DNA of 35,937 nt from Chara braunii. Its lineage: Eukaryota > Streptophyta > Charophyceae > Charales > Characeae. The position numbers and the translations under genes were made by a program. The notes under the pieces are model-generated. The model saw only the letters and a list, made by a program, of their open reading frames with translations. It had not been told where the DNA came from and made no database searches. Below, one piece after another: positions 31,891 to 35,937 of this stretch (its first letter is position 1; the number at the start of each line of letters is the position of its first letter). The DNA lies in NCBI GenBank assembly GCA_003427395.1, contig BFEA01000554.1, positions 453,012 to 488,948 of the forward strand. Direction: 5' to 3'.

Positions 31891-32725
31891 GGGCATCTTA
31901 ATATTGAGATAAATTTCATCGAACACATCAAATTTTTCAAAAATTTCAAACAAAGGCTTGCTAAATTTGCCTCTTTACAATGGCAGATAGTACATCGGTG
32001 TTTGCCAACAAATGATTGGTTGATAGATCGTTCCACACTTGAACAAAGAGGACTGGCTACGCCATGGTGCAAATCTTGTCTTTTAGCTTTTCCTAGTAGA
32101 AAATTAAGAGAGACTATAAAACACATATTTATGCAATGTTCTGGATCAGTACTGCTATGGAGAAGATGGGATGCATCTCGAAGGGCCTAACAGGAATTGA
32201 TTGCCCCTGGGATTGGAAAGTAATTCTCTTGGGTCACTGGGTCCCCTAGGGATTGCAATTGTCTATCTTCCACTAATTTTTTTTTCAGATAGGTCGCAAG
32301 GCAATGACATAGACATTATGGTATAAGCGTTGTGTCAGAGAGAGAGAGAGGGAGTGGAGCTGGAAGGATCAGAATTAAGGGAACTGATTGTTAATTTTGT
32401 ACAAACAGAAATTAGATATCATTGGTCAAATCTTTCATCTAAACTAGGCAAATTCCAGCAGAAGAAAGATATTCAAGATGCAATCCGACAATTTGAAAAG
32501 GACTGGCTGGGGGGATCTGCAGAAAGGGGTTTGAGTGAAGTGATATGGCCAAGAAAGGAAGGGGATGGGGGGTCCTTCAAAAGGGACTTTCAGCTCATAT
32601 TCCGAAACTGGTTCCATCTTCAACCAGGAGCCTTGCTCAGATCTCCAGTTTTTTTCTCAGACCCATTTCCCCCTTCTGAATTAACCTTAGTTGAATTACA
32701 ATGGTATGGGAGGGGGGGGAATTAA
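31891..32725 (+). pseudogene. LINE copy 7 ORF2, zf-RVT and C-terminal part
   Basis: HLNIEINFIEHIKFF at the start aligns with HLNISKEELRSVRWF of copy 1. ASLQWQIVHRCLPTNDWL follows, then zf-RVT with CKSC and KHIFMQC (about 31975-32160). The frame is lost between 32190 and 32330. The C-terminal part (32330-32725) has DWLGG and FSDPFPPSELTL and ends ELQWYGRGGN-TAA, the conserved ORF2 end of the family. Everything upstream of the zinc domain is missing because of 5' truncation. Confidence 0.85.
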
Positions 32726-32917
32726 ATATCAGAAGGAAAGATGCTTGTATGTTACTTTCAGATCTGACAATCTTGATGGACTGAAGAGGTATTTTTTCTT
32801 CATTTCGATGGTATCAATACACTTATCTTCCAACATTTTCATATGTAATTAAGGGACGCTGAACCCGGTTTCCAGCAGGTGCAGCTCCCCACCAACAGAT
32901 GGAGTGACCAAGCAGAC

Positions 32918-32955
32918 CTAGTAGGAGGGGATGCTCATATCACCCACCCTATTAG
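32918..32955 (+). promoter_or_regulatory. 3'-terminal stem-loop, LINE copy 7
   Basis: CTAGTAGGAGGG and CCACCCTATTAG face each other over 12 positions with nine Watson-Crick pairs, one G-U and two mismatches. The loop is 14 nt, GATGCTCATATCAC. The A-rich tail starts 17 nt further on. Confidence 0.65.
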
Positions 32956-32995
32956 ATTTTGCAGAGTCTTTCAAAAAAAAGAAAAAAAAAAAAAA

Positions 32996-33010
32996 AGAAT
33001 AGAGTGAGCA
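32996..33010. repeat. Target-site duplication of copy 7, right (15 bp)
   Basis: AGAATAGAGTGAGCA, identical to 31728-31742, directly after the A-rich tail of copy 7. Confidence 0.9.
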
Positions 33011-33048
33011 GAAGCAAGAGGGAGACTGAAATGTTAGAGACACAAAAC

Positions 33049-33062
33049 AATACACAAAGGAA
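33049..33062. repeat. Target-site duplication of copy 8, left (14 bp)
   Basis: AATACACAAAGGAA, identical to 35331-35344. It borders the T-rich (minus-strand A-rich) tail of copy 8. Confidence 0.9.
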
Positions 33063-34140
33063 TTTCTTTTTTATTTTTTTATTTTTTAAACAAAAAGGGC
33101 CCAGTGCCCAAGGCTGATATTAACAATAAGAAGGTTGAGGCCGGGGTCCTCACAGTCTACCCGGAGTGACCGCATAGAACAAGCTGAGAACTGGGTTCAA
33201 CTTCCCTCACATGATGATGATGAAGTCTATACTTCCTAGCTCAACCCTTTTTTTTCCAGTCCTTGCTTCCCCCAAGGCTAAAGTTATTGAACTAGCTTTG
33301 TGCCTCTTCACCCAAAACTGAGCGCCAGGAAGACTTGAATACCAAGCACTTAACCAGTTGTAACCATAGTAGCAACAACAAAGGAGACCATACTCTTGCA
33401 CCTTCAAAGGATCTATCCATACCACACAGCGGGCACAAGACAGTTACTTGGAGGGGGGGGGGGATCAGGGAATTCAGAAATAGATCTTAGAGGAATAGAG
33501 GGATCAACAGTACTTCAGTCATTGAAAACCAGCCGGTAATTCCTTTTAATGGGATCTTGAGCATCTTCGTGTCCACTTTCCCAAATTACATTCCCCAACC
33601 TCCCTCCCTGGTCACTCCCCAACCAACTTCTGTTGAATTGCTTAATGTGGTGCCAGATCTCATTTTGCAAGGATAAATGTTGAATATTTTCCTTTAAGTG
33701 TTCCCATTTAATAGATATATCTGTTTGGATCTGTTGTTTGATAGTATCAATAAAATCTGGCCCATCCAGACGCTCACTTTCCATCTCATAAGTGCAACTT
33801 CTTGACCAAATTGCCCAGATGATAGCCCTCCTTCCAATTAAGAACAGGTCAATTGTGAAATCATCCACTTGGTCAGGATTCCAGGTTTCCAAAAGGAGAG
33901 TTTTCCAATCCCACGGCCAGGGATAAGAGGTGCCCAGCTGATTCCAGATTCTATCCCACCATCTCCATAGCCAGACCGACCCCGGGCATTGAAAGAAGAT
34001 ATGCTCTATTGTTTCGGGGATGAGTTTGAAGGGAGAAGCTGATTTACAGAGCTTGCACCATGGGTGAGCTATGCCTTTCTGTTCTCACGAGGTTCAATCA
34101 ATAATCCAATCATTTGTGGGAAGACATCTGTGAGCAATTT

Positions 34141-34260
34141 GCCATTGTAATGATGCTATTTTTGTTGGTTTAGTTCTAGAGGCTTGGAACCACTTACTTC
34201 CTCTCAATTTATCCTTACTTACGTAAGATTCTTGTTGATCTAGCCATTGTAATGATGCTA
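34141..34260. repeat. 18-bp direct repeat at a deletion junction in copy 8
   Basis: GCCATTGTAATGATGCTA is present at 34141-34158, where it encodes the conserved SLQW of the zf-RVT start on the minus strand. It recurs at 34243-34260, where the ORF2 region between FRISII and KDKLRG is missing about 70 residues. The second copy looks like filler copied from the first. Confidence 0.8.
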
Positions 34261-34523
34261 ATCCGAAAGAGTTGCTCCTTTGTGCACCATCTTATATCAT
34301 CTTGTTGTCTAGGGTTAAGAGTTTCATCCTCTTGAATATCAAAAATTGATAAGAGAATTTGCTCCCGATTATGAATCTCGATTATGTTCCCCACTATCCC
34401 TTTTTTATTACTGATTGACACCCAATCACTTTCAAGAAGCTTGGGGCCCCTTCGTAAGATTCTGATCCAATCCATGAGAATTAAATCAATTACCTTGTCT
34501 AAGGCCGTGCTCTGATGGTGACT

Positions 34524-34621
34524 GTACCTAAGGCGATCATGAAGGTCTGTGGGCGAACACCAATCTCTACTCGTAACTAAGGCGATCATGAAGGTCTGTG
34601 GGCGAACACCAATCTCTACTC
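34524..34621. repeat. 49-bp tandem duplication in copy 8 ORF2
   Basis: Two adjacent 49-bp units (34524-34572 and 34573-34621) differ at one position. Because 49 is not a multiple of three, the duplication shifts the ORF2 frame. The corresponding protein segment (CSPTDLHDRL) appears twice in different frames. Confidence 0.9.
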
Positions 34622-34807
34622 TCTTGGTTCCATAGATCTCTACCACGTATTACTCCCCTTTTAATCCAACTCTTCCAAGGGGCGTCCATACAGTGCAAGA
34701 CACATCCTTGAGCATCTCTGCTAAACGTATTATTGAATAATGGTTGTTGACAAACGTCCTCCCATCTTGACGGAGACACTTTATCTGGAATGGGCAGTCT
34801 CCTCCAA

Positions 34808-34886
34808 TTTTTTTTTATTTTTTTTTTATTTTTTTTTAAAAGACAAACACAACCTCGCCAATGTTAGTGTTGCTGATAAGAGCAGA
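34808..34886 (-). mobile_element. 79-bp LINE 3'-end insertion in copy 8
   Basis: A T-rich run at 34808-34838 (minus-strand A-rich tail) is followed by sequence matching the very 3' end of copies 3 and 3n, including the loop CTGATAAGAGCAGA (34873-34886). It interrupts ORF2 of copy 8 between RRDLCRDPL and WRRLPIPDKVS. Compared with copy 1, about seven codons of the target are missing and no target duplication is seen. The insertion has the same orientation as its host. Confidence 0.75.
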
Positions 34887-35330
34887 CAAAGGATCCCTAC
34901 AAAGGTCTCTCCTTACTGCTTGTCTATCTAAGAGTTCCTCTTGATATAGATCCTCTGGAGAGCCTCTAGGCAGAGATCAGGAGAGGTTCTCTAGCCACAT
35001 AAGGGGATCTATGTGATCGGGAACTGGAGGAGCTAACCTTTCGATCTGTTCAAAGGCGAGGGGGGACCAAGGAGTGATGGGATTGAAAATAAGGCGTTTG
35101 ATTCATTGAAGAGAGAGAGCAATTGCTTGGATTTGGGGATCAATAATCCCAAGGCCCCCTTTGGTTCTTGGTTGGATTATAGATAACCAAACAACTCTAC
35201 TGATAACATTTTCTCGTTCATGATTCCCACGCCACAGGAATGCTGCTAATTGCCGTTTAAATAATTTGAGGTTACCCTTGTCCAATGCCCAGAAAGCAGA
35301 TTTATACCAGACAGAGGCCAATATGACATT

Positions 35331-35344
35331 AATACACAAAGGAA
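35331..35344. repeat. Target-site duplication of copy 8, right (14 bp)
   Basis: AATACACAAAGGAA, identical to 33049-33062, at the 5' truncation point of copy 8. Confidence 0.9.
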
Positions 35345-35847
35345 AAATAAAGGCTGGTAGTGACGACTTTGATTTTCCTTTTTAAAAGTGGTTAATTCAT
35401 CCCTAAACCTTCTAAAGGATACAACGGTCCCACCGACACATGCCGCCGCGGGCCCATGAGAAACCATGGGAGGGGCCCGTCGTCGGGTGTGCCATGGAGG
35501 GACGCGCCAAAAAAGCAAGCGATGGGCCAAAATAAGAAGCGGCGCGTGAAAAAACAAGGAAACCGTAGGGAAAGAGGCGCAAGCGGAAGGGAGGGACGGG
35601 CCAAAAGAACCAGTCGTGCAGGCCGCCTCGAAAAAGCCGGGGGCGGGGGGGAGGAGGGAAGAGGTGCAGGGAAGAGTAGTGCCGCACGAAAAGAGAGGCG
35701 AAGTCGCGAGCAAATGAAATCACGCGGGGCCGCGTAGGCACAAGCGGAAAGGCGGGCGTGGGGCTGGGCGTCGGGCCAGGGAGGGTCCGGGCCGGCACCG
35801 AACCGCTCAGACTGCCAGCGGGTGCGGGGGCAAAACTTCGGGCGCCG

Positions 35848-35848
<1 letters not shown>
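35345..35848. other. GC- and CpG-rich stretch, no gene recognised
   Basis: After the target site of copy 8 the sequence becomes GC- and CpG-rich. The plus frame 35456-35737 is Arg/Lys/Gly-rich, and overlapping minus frames are Pro/Ser/Phe-rich; none resembles a known family. GGGCCCATG is repeated in inverted form at about 35449-35480, and several GGGCC sites of the plant site II type occur. A promoter or 5' region of a gene outside the window is possible. Confidence 0.35.

Positions 35849-35937
<89 letters not shown>
35849..35937. repeat. Compound microsatellite (AC)20(AG)24
   Basis: AC repeats at 35849-35888 change without interruption to AG repeats from 35889 to the end of the window. The contig or window ends inside the AG tract. 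Confidence 0.97.

Larger units (their letters stand above)
31743..32995 (+). mobile_element. LINE copy 7, composite insertion with 15-bp TSD
   Basis: The insertion is bounded by a perfect direct repeat. Its first part (31743-31890) is a short 3' end of the copy 2/6 subfamily, with both core hairpins (31818-31836 and 31844-31865) and its own A14. The second part (31891-32995) is a 5'-truncated LINE starting just before zf-RVT, with 3' UTR, core hairpin (32858-32876), terminal stem-loop (32918-32955) and an A-rich tail at 32973-32995. No duplication separates the two parts. Confidence 0.9.
33063..35330 (-). mobile_element. LINE copy 8, 5'-truncated, with 14-bp TSD
   Basis: A 2268-bp minus-strand insertion with an A-rich tail (TTT runs at 33063-33087 on the plus strand), a 3' UTR containing GGGTGAAGAGG (33303-33313 reversed), ORF2 from 35330 to 33413, and a perfect 14-bp flanking repeat. 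The 5' truncation point lies after the RT catalytic motifs, at INVILASVWYK. It carries a nested 79-bp insertion, a 49-bp tandem duplication and an internal deletion. Its 3' UTR lacks a clear copy of the conserved terminal stem-loop. Confidence 0.93.
33413..35330 (-). pseudogene. LINE copy 8 ORF2, C-terminal half
   Basis: In minus-strand order: NVILASVWYKSAFWALDKG, FLWRGNHERENVISRVVW, GGLGIIDPQIQAIALSLQ, then TGA for Trp at 35103-35105 and again at 34977-34979. After the nested insertion come PIPDKVSPSRWEDV and QQPLFNN, the 49-bp duplication, WIRILRRGPKLLESDW and QLFRISII, then a deletion to KDKLRGSKWF, then ASLQWQIAHRCLPTNDW and zf-RVT. The C-terminal part (33515-33892) has RRAIIWAIW and SWLGSDQGG. 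TGA for Trp is at 33515-33517, the EFPDPPP motif follows, and the family end WYG-TAG lies at 33413-33415. It is a dead copy. Confidence 0.85.

Noticed and set aside
35392-35888. Minus frames beginning with Cys-Val repeats
   Set aside because: The start codons lie in the (AC)n microsatellite and the frames run through GC-rich DNA; alternating Cys-Val is a translation of the repeat.

Overview
The window looks like nuclear DNA of a land plant, probably a seed plant. It is a graveyard of nested, decayed non-LTR (LINE) retrotransposons. The copies carry an APE-type endonuclease, a reverse transcriptase and a C-terminal zf-RVT zinc-binding domain of the type found in plant LINE ORF2 proteins. There is no bacterial gene organisation, and I found no intact host gene. 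The species cannot be named from the sequence.

Layout. 1-3539 is non-coding, with a TATA-like promoter at about 1681 and a sequencing-library adapter left in the assembly at 1798-1830. 3540-10003 is LINE copy 1 (+). 10004-12535 is copy 2 (+), a divergent, 5'-truncated subfamily that runs into a 630-base gap (12536-13165). 13166-17823 has no convincing gene; it holds an LTR-like stretch, a possible small inverted-repeat element, tandem repeats and a clear 111-bp MITE. 17824-26363 is copy 3 (+), the most complete element, with ORF1, ORF2 and 3' UTR; its ORF1 is split by an antisense 568-bp insertion with a 13-bp target-site duplication (TSD). 26364-28500 is copy 4 (-), ORF1 only. 28720-31012 is copy 5 (+), 5'-truncated. 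31060-31395 is copy 6, a 3' UTR fragment related to copy 2. 31743-32995 is copy 7 (+), bounded by a 15-bp TSD. 33063-35330 is copy 8 (-), bounded by a 14-bp TSD and itself carrying a 79-bp insertion. 35345-35937 is GC-rich and ends in an (AC)n(AG)n microsatellite.

Comparing the copies defines one family of two-ORF elements. ORF1 has a DUF4283-like region, a zinc knuckle with unusual spacing, a low-complexity linker and a conserved C-terminal domain, and it stops at the same place in copies 1 and 3. ORF2 has endonuclease, RT, a connection region, zf-RVT and a C-terminal region ending in a proline-rich motif. Every copy is dead: stops are mostly TGG to TGA, with frameshifts and duplications.

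The most interesting signal is in the 3' UTRs. Copies end in two short hairpins followed, just before the A-rich tail, by a 12-bp stem with a 14-nt loop. The loop sequence is conserved (TGCTCTTATCA-like) while the stem changes with compensation. This is what a reverse-transcriptase recognition structure should look like. The 79-bp insertion in copy 8 starts at the loop/stem boundary of this structure.
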